From the NCBI RefSeq assembly GCF_048265165.1, contig NZ_JBLXCD010000002.1, positions 372,001 through 436,000 on the forward strand: 64,000 bases of DNA, written 5' to 3'. Positions within the stretch are counted from its first letter, which is position 1. Each line of letters starts with the position of its first letter. Shown here piece after piece: positions 24,388-33,904 of this stretch. The stretch comes from Oceanospirillum sp048265165 (GTDB taxonomy: Bacteria > Pseudomonadota > Gammaproteobacteria > Pseudomonadales > Halomonadaceae). The notes under the pieces are model-generated. The model was not told the origin of the DNA. It ran no database searches and saw only the letters and a program-made list of their open reading frames with translations. Both the position numbers and the translations under genes were made by a program.

Positions 24388-27305
24388 TGATACATCCCTT
24401 GTGCTGATTCGCTGAGCGATTTATCGATCTGGTCGCTTAATCGCAGCGCTTTAAGTAGCGTCAGAATATTCTGCTCGCTGGTAAAATTCAGGTTAACCGG
24501 CTGTGACTCTGCCTTGTTTTCACCTCGGATGGTCAGTACCGCTGTCAGCTGGCCATCCTCGTTCATTTCAATATCACCCTGCATCAGATCATAGTGAAGA
24601 TTATTAAGATGCCTTAACTGGCTGGCCAGCGTTGCCTGCTGCTGTAACATCGCCTGCCAGGCTGAGTTTTCCCTCAGAACAATTTCGCCCTCAGAGCTAT
24701 AAACCCTTCCCTGTCGAATCGCAATCCCTGTGTCACTAAGCCGGAGAGGGAGTGTACCATTGAGTCGCCCGGTTACCTTGATCTGTCTATCGCCTAAGGC
24801 GATCATTTCGCTGAGGTCCAACTTATCCAAAGTCAGCTCTGAAGTTTCACCGCCACTATCTGAAGTTCCACCACTACTAAATGGATAGTTCATCCGGTCA
24901 AGCAATACCGAGCCACCCAAGGCCTTTGCAGATAAACCCGTAAACCGAGCCTTTACGGACGATACCTTATTGTTCAGGTCACCGGATAGATTAAGATCCA
25001 CAGCAAGGTCCGTTAGTTCCACTCCAGCATAGATTCGCCCGGCCTTCAGGGTCGTCTGCTCAGTATGCCACTGGCCAGAAGTCAGCACGCCCTGTAACGG
25101 CAGCTTAATCTGATTGAATTCATAGCCATCTGCTTTTCCGCCAAGGCGGCTCAAACCAATAGAAAAATCGCCCCCCAGCCCTGCTGTTAAATTTTCTGAA
25201 GCTAAAACAGGATCTTCAGACAGCTTTGCCAGATGTGCTCTTGAGATATCAAAGCGCCCTGTTAAATCTAACTGCCCGCCGGTAATTTGAGTTTGCGATG
25301 GCAGCTTAAACCATTCCCCTATACGAGACAGTTCAAGCTGTGTTTCTGCGTGCAGCTGCAGAGCATCGGGGTTCAGGTCAAAATCTAGTGATAATTCAGG
25401 TAGTAGCGCGTTGGGGGCATCCGCCGATACGTCTGCCAAAGAGGGCCTCTCAACCAAGCTCACTCTCAGGGCTCCCTCAATCTGAGAGATCAGATCCTCA
25501 GCCGTTAGAATGGATAAAGGCGCAGTAACATCAAGATCACTGCTGTAAGGTAAGCTTATATTCTGTTTTAGTTCAGGGTGGCGTATCAGTGTCTCCCCTT
25601 CCCCATGATGTATCAGCGACCACCTGCTCGCTGAGTCGGCCTGATTCTCCAGAGCGAACACCCCTTCACCTTTGTGCCTGAAGACAGGAAGTTCAAATCC
25701 GGCGGGAGCCCAAAGAGTTGCCTCATCATTCGGCACTGGTTTTAGTACAGTATCACTGCTCAGAATATCGACCTGAGCATGTTTTATTAGGGGAAAACCT
25801 TGCTGAAGGTCTGCAAAAACCGACGGGGAATCCACCGCCAGAGCGACTGCTATTTGAGAAGACACCTCCAGACGACGGGACTGATTCGCAAAAAAAGCCT
25901 GAGGTTTAAGCTCTGCACTGAAGCTATTTTGTAATGTGAAATCAAGCGTATCCGGCGTTAATTTCACCCCCTTCAAATGGAACTGCAGCGCCGGTGCTTG
26001 TCGGTCATGGGGTTGCCAGCTTCCCGAGAACTCTGCCCAGTTAATCATTTTTTCAGTCAGGTTCAGCTCTATAGGCGCGGCCAGCTCCAACCGGATACGT
26101 CCACCCTGTTCTAATGACGCAGGACTCAGCCCTTTAGACCAAACCAGTAACTCTGACAGATCAACCCCAGCAAGATGCTCTTTCAGACAAGTACCGGAAA
26201 CCAGGTGATCCTCTGTGCCCCCCAGCGAAAGCGTTAATCGCTCCGGCTGGCCCGCCAGATAACTAAGGGATACCGTGCGCGAATCAAGGGGTATGCTGCA
26301 CAGCTCGTCCCCATGAAACACCACTGATGGGATACTTATCGCCAAATCGGCCCGAGACGCCTTCAGCTGTATCGCCAAACGAATATCAGACTCCGAAATA
26401 GCAACAGGGTGATTGGCAAGGTATTCCTGCGCCTTCAACAATCCGTCTTTCAATGGCAGCCATGCAGGCAGATCCAGATGATCTGAATTAAAGCGCTCCG
26501 CTTCCCGAAGAACCACATCAAACGTCTGCCGGGAATCACTTAACTCTGCCTTCAAGTCGAAAACAAAGGGTTCTGCTATCCCCGCCTGAGTCTGAGCCAG
26601 ATCTCTGGCGATCAGACTGAATTGCCAATGGTCATCCTCTGCTTTTACTCCAGAGTCGCCCTTGAAATACTGCAGGCGAATAACACTATCCAGCGGCACA
26701 CCTTGCAAGCTTAGAGATCTGACGGTCAATGTGTGCAACGGGTATTGCTGTCGCAGGGCATCCAGTTTTGTAACAACGGCTTTGAGCTGTCGGTAGTACT
26801 GCTCATACTCTGATCGCAGGCTCAGCTCTTGCCGAAGCCAGCCCATTGAAGAAGGCCTTTCAGAAACGGATACCGGTTGATCACGAGAGGTTATCGATGC
26901 TTTAGGTGACGATTTATCTTCTGCAGGTACAGATTCGGTTTCGGCCAGGGCAGTATCGGGTAGGGTTAGCGCCCTGGGTAACTGATCAGGCAAGCGAATA
27001 TCCACCCGATCAATAATCAACTCGCCGGAAACAGGCCATGAAACACCTTCAATAACCAGTGCGCTGTTTTCAGGACCCGATAAGGAAAGCTTTTTCAGTC
27101 GCTGCCAGCTCTTCAGCTGAAGCAGCTCCAACCGGAGGCTATCCGCAGGCAAACCCGCCAAGGGTTCAGAGAATATATAATGGTTAATAACAGAGGGTAG
27201 CCAGCGATCATGGCTGTAGGCGAGCAGAGATAAAAGAAAAGCAAAAAACAGGGTGCAGCCCAGAAGAATAGCTGAACTGACAAGTAAAAACTGTCGAAAC
27301 CGCAT
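24384..27305 (-). CDS. ydbH: YdbH family AsmA-like intermembrane phospholipid transport protein
   Basis: 973-aa AsmA-clan protein. One N-terminal membrane anchor (FLLVSSAILLGCTLFFAFLLSLLAY, about residues 6-30) is followed by a very long, mostly beta-rich periplasmic part and the conserved C-terminal YdbH domain (LDLSEMIALGDRQIKVTGRLNGTLPL, QGRVYSSEGEIVLR, LTAVLTIRGENKAESQPVNLNFTSEQNILTLLKALRLSD). With TamB and YhdP, YdbH is one of the redundant carriers of phospholipids to the outer membrane in E. coli. Its start lies 42 bp after hisF, so read-through from the his genes is possible. Confidence 0.9.
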   Translation of the reverse strand: MRFRQFLLVSSAILLGCTLFFAFLLSLLAYSHDRWLPSVINHYIFSEPLAGLPADSLRLELLQLKSWQRLKKLSLSGPENSALVIEGVSWPVSGELIIDRVDIRLPDQLPRALTLPDTALAETESVPAEDKSSPKASITSRDQPVSVSERPSSMGWLRQELSLRSEYEQYYRQLKAVVTKLDALRQQYPLHTLTVRSLSLQGVPLDSVIRLQYFKGDSGVKAEDDHWQFSLIARDLAQTQAGIAEPFVFDLKAELSDSRQTFDVVLREAERFNSDHLDLPAWLPLKDGLLKAQEYLANHPVAISESDIRLAIQLKASRADLAISIPSVVFHGDELCSIPLDSRTVSLSYLAGQPERLTLSLGGTEDHLVSGTCLKEHLAGVDLSELLVWSKGLSPASLEQGGRIRLELAAPIELNLTEKMINWAEFSGSWQPHDRQAPALQFHLKGVKLTPDTLDFTLQNSFSAELKPQAFFANQSRRLEVSSQIAVALAVDSPSVFADLQQGFPLIKHAQVDILSSDTVLKPVPNDEATLWAPAGFELPVFRHKGEGVFALENQADSASRWSLIHHGEGETLIRHPELKQNISLPYSSDLDVTAPLSILTAEDLISQIEGALRVSLVERPSLADVSADAPNALLPELSLDFDLNPDALQLHAETQLELSRIGEWFKLPSQTQITGGQLDLTGRFDISRAHLAKLSEDPVLASENLTAGLGGDFSIGLSRLGGKADGYEFNQIKLPLQGVLTSGQWHTEQTTLKAGRIYAGVELTDLAVDLNLSGDLNNKVSSVKARFTGLSAKALGGSVLLDRMNYPFSSGGTSDSGGETSELTLDKLDLSEMIALGDRQIKVTGRLNGTLPLRLSDTGIAIRQGRVYSSEGEIVLRENSAWQAMLQQQATLASQLRHLNNLHYDLMQGDIEMNEDGQLTAVLTIRGENKAESQPVNLNFTSEQNILTLLKALRLSDQIDKSLSESAQGMYQ

Positions 27306-27347
27306 CTGAGCTGCACACTCCTGCCTTGAGCACGATAAAGGGTGCGC

Positions 27348-28121
27348 CTAAAGGCGCATCTCAATCCCCTGCTCAGCCATAAAGGCCTTAGCTTCAGGAA
27401 TGGTGTGTTCACCAAAATGGAAAATACTGGCCGCCAGTACAGCATCCGCATGGCCCTCGGTGACACCGTCAGCCAAATGCTGAAGATTACCAACACCACC
27501 GGAAGCGATCACAGGAATCGGAATAGCGTTACTGATGGCGCGGGTGACTTCCAGATCGAAACCATTTTTAGTGCCGTCACGATCCATGCTGGTCAATAGA
27601 ATTTCACCAGCACCATACTCATTCATCTTGATCGCCCACTCCACCGCATCCAGACCCGTTGGCTTACGGCCTCCATGGGTAAAGATCTCCCAACGGCCCG
27701 GCTCGCCCTCGGCACTGACACGTTTGCAGTCGATGGCAACCACAATGCACTGACTGCCGAACCGCTCTGCAGCTTCACGGACAAAGTCCGGGTTAAATAC
27801 CGCAGCCGTATTGATACCGACTTTATCGGCACCAGCATTCAGCATACGGCGGATATCCTCGCAGGTACGGATACCACCGCCAACGGTCAGCGGGATAAAA
27901 ACTTCGCTGGCGATCTCTTCAACCATATGAACCGTGGTTTCACGGTCTTCGTTACTGGCGGTGATATCAAGAAAGGTGATCTCATCCGCACCTTGTTCGT
28001 TATAGCGTTTGGCAACCTCAACCGGGTTACCCGCATCGCGGATATCAACAAAGTTAACGCCTTTTACCACACGGCCTTTGTCCACATCCAGACAAGGAAT
28101 AATTCGTTTTGCCAGTGCCAT
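27348..28121 (-). CDS. hisF: imidazole glycerol phosphate synthase, cyclase subunit
   Basis: 257-aa TIM-barrel enzyme that with HisH makes IGP and AICAR from PRFAR. Catalytic Asp is in ALAKRIIPCLDVDKGRVVKGVNF (near residue 11) and the second in LTSMDRDGTKNGFDLE; phosphate-binding motifs VGGGIRT and ASGGVGN are intact. HisH lies upstream but separated by 340 bp rather than by hisA, its usual neighbour. Confidence 0.98.
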   Translation of the reverse strand: MALAKRIIPCLDVDKGRVVKGVNFVDIRDAGNPVEVAKRYNEQGADEITFLDITASNEDRETTVHMVEEIASEVFIPLTVGGGIRTCEDIRRMLNAGADKVGINTAAVFNPDFVREAAERFGSQCIVVAIDCKRVSAEGEPGRWEIFTHGGRKPTGLDAVEWAIKMNEYGAGEILLTSMDRDGTKNGFDLEVTRAISNAIPIPVIASGGVGNLQHLADGVTEGHADAVLAASIFHFGEHTIPEAKAFMAEQGIEMRL

Positions 28122-28190
28122 ACTCGGCTCCTGTTCTTTATAAATCCAAAGTGATGGATGGCTGCATCAGCTGCAAACGCAAACCCTATA

Positions 28191-28295
28191 AAAGCCTGCA
28201 ACGGATTTTATCCACGGTCGCCAGGGAGGGCGACGTGCGCATGTTCGGTTCATGGACGAACCCACATGCGCGGGATAAAACAGGCAGCAGGCTTT
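28191..28295. repeat. palindromic element 1, three-way-junction fold, in the hisH-hisF gap
   Basis: Outer arms 28191-28213 and 28273-28295 share AAAGCCTGC at the ends and TTTTATCC at the inside, with a 6-nt internal mismatch. Inside are two separate hairpins: GTCGCC/GGCGAC (28217-28222 / 28229-28234) and GCGCATG/CATGCGC (28237-28243 / 28265-28271), the latter topped by GTTCG/CGAAC. The paired arms leave a three-way junction of about 105 nt. With element 2 it fills nearly all of the 340-bp gap, in which I see no credible gene. Confidence 0.65.
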
Positions 28296-28316
28296 AAGCC
28301 CCGGGGCATAGAAACC

Positions 28317-28423
28317 AGCCCTGACAGAGACCCGCCTTACAGACTCCGGCCGGTTCATCCCTGAACCGAGCCGGAGCCACCGCCATCCTTGGCGGCTACT
28401 TGTAAGGCCGACTCTGTCGGGCT
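28317..28423. repeat. palindromic element 2, three-way-junction fold, in the hisH-hisF gap
   Basis: Outer arms AGCCCTGACAGAG (28317-28329) and CTCTGTCGGGCT (28412-28423) pair with one bulge; GCCTTACA (28334-28341) pairs with TGTAAGGC (28401-28408). Inside are two hairpins: CTCCGGC/GCCGGAG (28344-28350 / 28370-28376) topped by GGTTCA/TGAACC, and CCGCCA/TGGCGG (28380-28385 / 28390-28395). Same architecture and size as element 1 but largely different sequence, so structure rather than sequence seems conserved between them. Confidence 0.65.
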
Positions 28424-28461
28424 TCAGCTCTCAGTATCTCTGAGACCGCTACCCCTTTGAA

Positions 28462-29112
28462 TCAGGCGCTTTTGCCATCCCATTCAGCAAAGTTTTTCAA
28501 CAACTGCAGACCGGCATCGTGACTCTTTTCCGGGTGAAACTGCACCGCAACCACGTTGTCGTGAGCCAGTGCCACATGGCAGGTTTTGCCATAATGGGTT
28601 TCACCAATCACCTGAGATCGGTCAGCCGCTTCCACATAGTAGCTGTGGACAAAATAGAAGCGGGCATCATCCTCAATACCTTGCCAGATCGGGTGGTTTT
28701 GAGTGTGCTTAACCCGGTTCCAACCCATGTGGGGTACTTTCAGTTTTTCGCCGTTGTCATCTGTCAGCGGGTCACCAAAGAAACGCACATGACCTTCAAA
28801 CTGCCCCAGGCAAGGCACACCACCGTTCTCTTCACTGTCCTGCATCAGCGCCTGATAGCCAACACAGATACCCAGAAAAGGTTTACCGGAAGCGATATTC
28901 TCCTGCACCACTTTATCCACACCCAGTCGACGAATTTCCGCCATGCAATCACGGATTGCACCCACACCAGGTAATACAACATGCTCGGCACTACGAATCA
29001 CCTCAGGATCAGAGGTCACGACAACCTGCTGATCAGTGGCCACGTGCTCAAGCGCTTTCGATACAGAGTGCAGGTTACCCATGCCATAATCGATAACAGC
29101 AATTGTCTTCAT
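28462..29112 (-). CDS. hisH: imidazole glycerol phosphate synthase, glutamine amidotransferase subunit
   Basis: 216-aa class I glutamine amidotransferase. Oxyanion region VVLPGVGAIRDCMAE, nucleophile Cys in FLGICVGYQALM and the His-Glu pair in VAVQFHPEKSHDAGLQLLKNF are all intact. It supplies ammonia to HisF. It lies 21 bp after hisB. The gene that normally follows, hisA, is missing; a palindrome-rich gap follows instead. Confidence 0.98.
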   Translation of the reverse strand: MKTIAVIDYGMGNLHSVSKALEHVATDQQVVVTSDPEVIRSAEHVVLPGVGAIRDCMAEIRRLGVDKVVQENIASGKPFLGICVGYQALMQDSEENGGVPCLGQFEGHVRFFGDPLTDDNGEKLKVPHMGWNRVKHTQNHPIWQGIEDDARFYFVHSYYVEAADRSQVIGETHYGKTCHVALAHDNVVAVQFHPEKSHDAGLQLLKNFAEWDGKSA

Positions 29113-29133
29113 TATAAATCCTTAAACACGCAC

Positions 29134-29727
29134 CTACAGACTGCCTTTTGTTGACGGCATCATGCCCGCCATACGCTCATCCATCGCCAGCGCCATGCGC
29201 AGAGCACGGCCGAAAGCTTTAAAAATGGTTTCTGCCTGATGATGAGCATTAAAGCCTTTCAGGTTATCAATATGCAGGGTGACACCGGCATGATTCACAA
29301 AGCCCTGGAAGAACTCCCAGAATAGCTGAGTATCCAGGCGGCCTATACTGGCGCGGGTAAAATCAACATTCATCTCAAGGCCTGGGCGACCGGAAAAATC
29401 GATCACTACCCGCGACAAGGCTTCATCCAGAGGGACATAGGCATGACCATAACGTGTCATACCTTTTTTATCTCCCACCGCTTTGGCAAAGGCCTGCCCC
29501 AGGGTGATACCAAGGTCCTCCACGGTATGGTGGTCATCAATATGCAGATCTCCCTTGGCAACAATATCCATATCAATGAGGCCATGCCGGGCGACCTGAT
29601 CGATCATATGTTCCAGAAAGGGAACGCCAGTATCGATGTTCAGTTGACCTGTGCCATCAAGGTTTACTGAAACCTTAATTTGGGTTTCCAGGGTGTTACG
29701 CTCTACGCTTGCGGTACGCTCCGCCAT
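29134..29727 (-). CDS. hisB: imidazoleglycerol-phosphate dehydratase
   Basis: 197-aa monofunctional HisB, a Mn enzyme that dehydrates IGP in histidine synthesis. The two His-rich metal motifs are DLHIDDHHTVEDLGI and FNAHHQAETIFKAFGRALR. The frame extends to an ATG at 29757, but GGAG 7 bp before the ATG at 29727 (MAERTASVERNT) and the family length support the shorter form. First gene of the local hisB-hisH-hisF run. Confidence 0.97.
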   Translation of the reverse strand: MAERTASVERNTLETQIKVSVNLDGTGQLNIDTGVPFLEHMIDQVARHGLIDMDIVAKGDLHIDDHHTVEDLGITLGQAFAKAVGDKKGMTRYGHAYVPLDEALSRVVIDFSGRPGLEMNVDFTRASIGRLDTQLFWEFFQGFVNHAGVTLHIDNLKGFNAHHQAETIFKAFGRALRMALAMDERMAGMMPSTKGSL

Positions 29728-29927
29728 GAAGATTCTCCGGAGGGCTTTGTTATTCAAGAAAACGGGAATTATAGAGAATCTGACCTGCTATCCGCTACAA
29801 TACTTCTGCAGACTCTGCACTTTATTCATACCAAATGCTGCATCGGGGTCAGACCCAGCCTATTATGCATCATTCGGAACGCTTTTAATGTTCAGAAAGC
29901 GTTTTATCTATCTTTCGGAGACGCGGA

Positions 29928-30371
29928 ATGCCCGTTTTATTAACGATTGTTAATGACAAAACTGACCAGGCACATATTGAGCAACTGGAAAAAATCTACA
30001 CCGATGCCCAAGCAGAGCGTCTGGCACAACTCCCGAATGTTAACTCCGCAAAATCTTTTGTGGATACGATCCTGCAAAGTCCGGAGCAAAGTTTCTATTG
30101 CGGTCTTTTTAATGATCGCCTGATTGCCGCTGCCGTTATCACGCAACAAAGCAACGCATGGCAGATCAGCCACCTTTGCGTGCGCAGCGTCACCCGCCGC
30201 AGAGGAGTAGGCAGTCGCTTACTCACGCTGGTGATCGAGGCCGCCAAAGCTAATAATATGACAACCCAGGTTGCCACCAGCGCCCTGATGACCCAGGATC
30301 ATATTATTCTGCAACGCATGGGCTACACACTGAGCGAAGCGGGCGATCACTACCTTCTGGATATTCGCTAA
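29928..30371 (+). CDS. PanZ/PanM-like GNAT protein
   Basis: 147-aa GNAT-fold protein. The acetyl-CoA loop is SHLCVRSVTRRRGVGSRLL, close to the VREVTRRRGVG motif of E. coli PanZ (PanM), the acetyl-CoA-dependent activator of aspartate decarboxylase PanD. An N-terminal half with IEQLEKIYTDAQAERLAQLP also fits. Divergently oriented from hisB. GGAG is 7 bp before the ATG. The PanD partner is not in the window; the family call rests on this motif and size, so a plain acetyltransferase cannot be excluded. Confidence 0.72.
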   Translation: MPVLLTIVNDKTDQAHIEQLEKIYTDAQAERLAQLPNVNSAKSFVDTILQSPEQSFYCGLFNDRLIAAAVITQQSNAWQISHLCVRSVTRRRGVGSRLLTLVIEAAKANNMTTQVATSALMTQDHIILQRMGYTLSEAGDHYLLDIR

Positions 30372-30430
30372 CAGCAGAATGACAATCGACCACAGCCCGA
30401 CCATCATTTCACAACAGGGAAGCAATAACA

Positions 30431-32632
30431 GTGCGATTTTTATTGAAATCACTATTTTATCTGGTGAGTTTTATTTTCCTCCTGCTGGCAGGCCTTGCGA
30501 TCTACCTGACGCAGTTTTTTGATGCCAACCAATACAAGCCCCAGATCCTTGATGCAGCCCAAAATGCCGGTGTCCCTCTGGAGATTAACGGCGAGCTCAA
30601 TGTTGCCGTTTTTCCTCGTATTGGACTGAATATCAATGACGTTGTGGTCAAACTTCCGGATACAACAGACACAACATTAGCGGCTGTCAATCAGGTTGCC
30701 GTTTCTGTCAAAGTCATGCCTCTGCTCTCGGGTTCAGTCGAAGTGGATCGCATTGTTGTGGATAGCTTGCAGGCCGACTTGGTTGTGGATAACTCCGGCA
30801 AAGGTAACTGGCAGGCGCTTATTCCTGAAAGCACTGAAGCCGCCCTCCCCGCCGACGGTAGCCCTCAGGAAGACCAGAGCACAGATACCACACAAAACGC
30901 AGGCTTACCGAACATTGAGATTGGCGGTATCGATATCACCCATGCTCGCCTGACGTATACAGATCAACAGCAGAATGTTCGCTTTGCCGTTAATGACCTG
31001 AACTTTACCAGCGACAATATTCAGCTGGGGAAAAGCTTCCCCATCAGCTTTTCCACTCAGGTAGAAAGCAGTAACCCTGAACTGGACGCCACATTACAAC
31101 TTAGCGCCAGCGTTACAGCAGATCTGGAAAAAGAGTTATTCCGTTTAAACGCACTGGATCTGCAGCTAAACGCCAAATCACCACTTATCCCCGGTAATAA
31201 TGCACAACTCAACCTCCAGGCCGATGCACAGGCAAACCTCCAACAGGATAGTGCCCAGTTTAACGCCAGCAAACTAAGCGTAAACGGTATCGATATCACC
31301 CTGAGTTCACAGATTGAACGGCTCACCACCGCCCCTAATATTAAGGGCAACCTCCAGATCAGTCAGTTCAACCTGAAAGAAACCCTTGCTCAGCTGGAAA
31401 TTTTACTGCCGGAAATGGCACGTCACGATGCGATGCACGCACTGGCACTATCTGCTGATTTTGAAGCATCAAAAGAAGCCGCTGCGATAAAAAACCTGCT
31501 GATTACACTGGATGACACCCAGGTTAAAGGCAGTGCATCCGTCAAACTTGCCAATCAGGCCGTCACAGCCCAGTTAGATATCGATAAACTGAATGCAGAT
31601 CACTATTTACCACCCGTTAAAGAGAAAGCGGATGACGTCGCGGAAACAGAACAAGCACCAGCCGAAGCAACACCAGAAACAGATCTGCTACCGGTTGAGC
31701 TGATAAAATCGCTGAACGCCGATGCCAAAATAAACCTGAACCAACTAACCATCAAAAAACTAAATATCACAGACATTCAACTGGCAGTTACCGCTAAAGA
31801 CGGCGTGGTAGACCTGAGCAAAGCCAACGCAAAACTTTATGAAGGCAGTATCACAAACAGTGCCCAGCTTGACGTTCGGCCAACACCATTAACACTCAAT
31901 ATTAAGCATGCAACATCCGGTGTTCAGATCACGCCCATTCTGGCTCAAATGGTTGAGTTTGAAGACGTCACTGGCGCAGTCAATGCCAATGCCGATTTCA
32001 GAACCCGCACTAACCGCATCTCCACATTGATGAGCAACCTGAACGGCCATGTCGACTTCAACATCCTCAATGGGGCCTTTCTCGGCACCAACCTAGCCAA
32101 AGAGATGTGCAGTGTTTTAGGCAATGCTAAAAAAGCACAATGGTCTGCCAATACAGATTTCACATCACTTAAAGGCAGCATGGACTTTAAAAATGGCGTC
32201 GGACAGAACAAAGATATGACCATCGCCACTCCGGGCATTCTTCTGACCGGCTATGGCAACCTTAATCTACCAAAAGAAACTTTCGCCTATAACATGGGCG
32301 CGCAAATTACCGATGCCAATGACGAAGCCTGTACCGTAAAAAGTAACCTCAAAGCCGTCCGTTGGCCTGTTGCCTGTAATGGCAGTTATGGCACCCCTTT
32401 CGCCATTGACTGTGGACTGGATAGCAATGCTATTGGAGATACTCTGGGCAAAATCGCCAAAACAGAGGCCAAGGCAGCTCTTAATGCAGAAAAAGCCCGA
32501 CTTAAAGCCAAGGCTGATGCTGAAAAAGACCGTATAGAAGCTGAGCTAAAGGCAAAACTGAAGGCAGAGAAAGAAGCGGCCCGCAAACGCCTGGAAGAGA
32601 AGGCCAAAGAAAAGCTGAAGAGCCTCTTCTGA
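30431..32632 (+). CDS. AsmA family protein
   Basis: 733-aa AsmA-type protein anchored by one N-terminal segment (FLLKSLFYLVSFIFLLLAGLAIYL). N-terminal AsmA domain: YKPQILDAAQNAGVPLEINGELNVAVFPRIGLNINDVVVKLPD. The C-terminal AsmA_2-type region (VDFNILNGAFLGTNLAKEMCSVLGNAKKAQWSANTDFTSLKGS) has Cys in EMCS, EACTV, PVACN and DCGLD. The last 60 residues are a Lys/Glu/Ala helix (KAEKEAARKRLEEKAKEKL). GTG start. The clan moves lipids between membranes. This is the second AsmA-clan protein in the window besides YdbH. Confidence 0.9.
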   Translation: MRFLLKSLFYLVSFIFLLLAGLAIYLTQFFDANQYKPQILDAAQNAGVPLEINGELNVAVFPRIGLNINDVVVKLPDTTDTTLAAVNQVAVSVKVMPLLSGSVEVDRIVVDSLQADLVVDNSGKGNWQALIPESTEAALPADGSPQEDQSTDTTQNAGLPNIEIGGIDITHARLTYTDQQQNVRFAVNDLNFTSDNIQLGKSFPISFSTQVESSNPELDATLQLSASVTADLEKELFRLNALDLQLNAKSPLIPGNNAQLNLQADAQANLQQDSAQFNASKLSVNGIDITLSSQIERLTTAPNIKGNLQISQFNLKETLAQLEILLPEMARHDAMHALALSADFEASKEAAAIKNLLITLDDTQVKGSASVKLANQAVTAQLDIDKLNADHYLPPVKEKADDVAETEQAPAEATPETDLLPVELIKSLNADAKINLNQLTIKKLNITDIQLAVTAKDGVVDLSKANAKLYEGSITNSAQLDVRPTPLTLNIKHATSGVQITPILAQMVEFEDVTGAVNANADFRTRTNRISTLMSNLNGHVDFNILNGAFLGTNLAKEMCSVLGNAKKAQWSANTDFTSLKGSMDFKNGVGQNKDMTIATPGILLTGYGNLNLPKETFAYNMGAQITDANDEACTVKSNLKAVRWPVACNGSYGTPFAIDCGLDSNAIGDTLGKIAKTEAKAALNAEKARLKAKADAEKDRIEAELKAKLKAEKEAARKRLEEKAKEKLKSLF

Positions 32633-32718
32633 TCGCTACCTGAGGTAACGCAGGAGAAGGTAGAGATACTGTCTTTTCCCTGCCACCAGCCTCAGTTACA
32701 ATAACTTATCTCAGTAAA

Positions 32719-32744
32719 AGGGTCGGATATATCCGGCCCTTTTT
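32719..32744 (+). terminator. terminator after the asmA-like gene
   Basis: AGGGTCGGAT (32719-32728) pairs with ATCCGGCCCT (32731-32740) with one G-T pair, followed by five T's. It separates the AsmA gene from mutY. Confidence 0.8.
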
Positions 32745-32796
32745 ATCATCGCTACCGTGAATTCCCGGTGGCGCTTAATGCCTCAGGTGCTTCAGC

Positions 32797-33855
32797 GTGG
32801 ATCTATCGGTTACCCCTAATGATGCAGATCAGGTGGCTGCAGCTATTCTAAGCTGGTACGACCAGCACGGCCGTAAAAGCTTGCCCTGGCAACAAAATCG
32901 TAATGCTTATAAAGTCTGGCTTTCTGAAGTGATGTTGCAGCAGACACAGGTCAATACGGTTATCCCTTATTTTGAAAACTTTATCGCCCGCTTCCCGGAA
33001 GTGCAGACTCTGGCGACGGCAGAGATTGATGAAGTGCTGCACCTCTGGACCGGGCTTGGATATTACGCCAGAGCACGTAACCTGCATAAATGCGCACAAG
33101 TCGTCACGGACAAATATCAGGGAAAATTCCCAGAAGATCCGGAGCTCCTGGAAGCACTCCCCGGTATTGGCCGCTCAACAGCCGCAGCCATTGCCGCTCA
33201 GGCTTACAACAAACGGGCTGCAATTTTAGACGGCAACGTAAAACGCTTTCTGGCTCGCCTGCACTGTGTGCCCGGCTGGCCGGGGCAAGGCCGCACACTA
33301 AAAGCGCTCTGGAAACTGGCAGAACACTATACCCCTCAGCAGCGCTGCCAGGCTTATACTCAGGCCGTTATGGATATAGGCGCACTGGTTTGTACCCGCC
33401 GCAATCCTAAGTGTGATGAATGCCCGGCCGAACGTTGGTGTGCCGCCAGGCTAACCGCCAGCCAACATGACTTCCCCCACTCAAAACCCAAAAAAACGAA
33501 CCCTGTTCGGCAGAGCACACTTTATATGCTATATGCCCCGGAATCAGGCTATCTTCTGCTGCAGCGGCCACCAACTGGAATATGGGGCGGGCTTTGGAGT
33601 CTACCCGATGCTAAAGAGATAAAAAGCCTACTGGGACAGCTGCCCGAAACAGAAGAAAAACAACATCTGGAGCACAAGTTTTCTCACTTCACGTTGCAGG
33701 CAGAGATTCATCTATGCACACTGAATACTCAACAAAATAAGCAGCTTGCCCTAAATATCAGAGAGCAAGGTCAACGTTGGTACAACCCTGAGCAACCGGA
33801 TAATATCGGACTACCGGGCCCAATACATAAGTTACTACATGCCCTGAGAACCTGA
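32797..33855 (+). CDS. mutY: adenine DNA glycosylase MutY
   Basis: 352-aa base-excision enzyme that removes adenine opposite 8-oxoguanine. The catalytic Glu44 lies in WLSEVMLQQTQV and Asp145 in ILDGNVKRFLAR after the helix-hairpin-helix LPGIGRSTAAAI. The 4Fe-4S ligands are C199, C206, C209 and C215 (C-x6-C-x2-C-x5-C). The C-terminal NUDIX-like domain (about 232-352) has GIWGGLWSLPD. GTG start with a weak AGG upstream. It is followed by yggX as in E. coli. Confidence 0.97.
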   Translation: MDLSVTPNDADQVAAAILSWYDQHGRKSLPWQQNRNAYKVWLSEVMLQQTQVNTVIPYFENFIARFPEVQTLATAEIDEVLHLWTGLGYYARARNLHKCAQVVTDKYQGKFPEDPELLEALPGIGRSTAAAIAAQAYNKRAAILDGNVKRFLARLHCVPGWPGQGRTLKALWKLAEHYTPQQRCQAYTQAVMDIGALVCTRRNPKCDECPAERWCAARLTASQHDFPHSKPKKTNPVRQSTLYMLYAPESGYLLLQRPPTGIWGGLWSLPDAKEIKSLLGQLPETEEKQHLEHKFSHFTLQAEIHLCTLNTQQNKQLALNIREQGQRWYNPEQPDNIGLPGPIHKLLHALRT

Positions 33856-33904
33856 ACGACCGCTCTATGGCAAAAACATCCAATCACAGAACAAAGAGAA
33901 CACT

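Noticed and set aside
28109..28364. Short ORFs on both strands in the hisH-hisF gap
   Set aside because: They run through palindromes, lack ribosome sites and have Cys/Arg/Pro-rich composition expected from structured GC-rich DNA.
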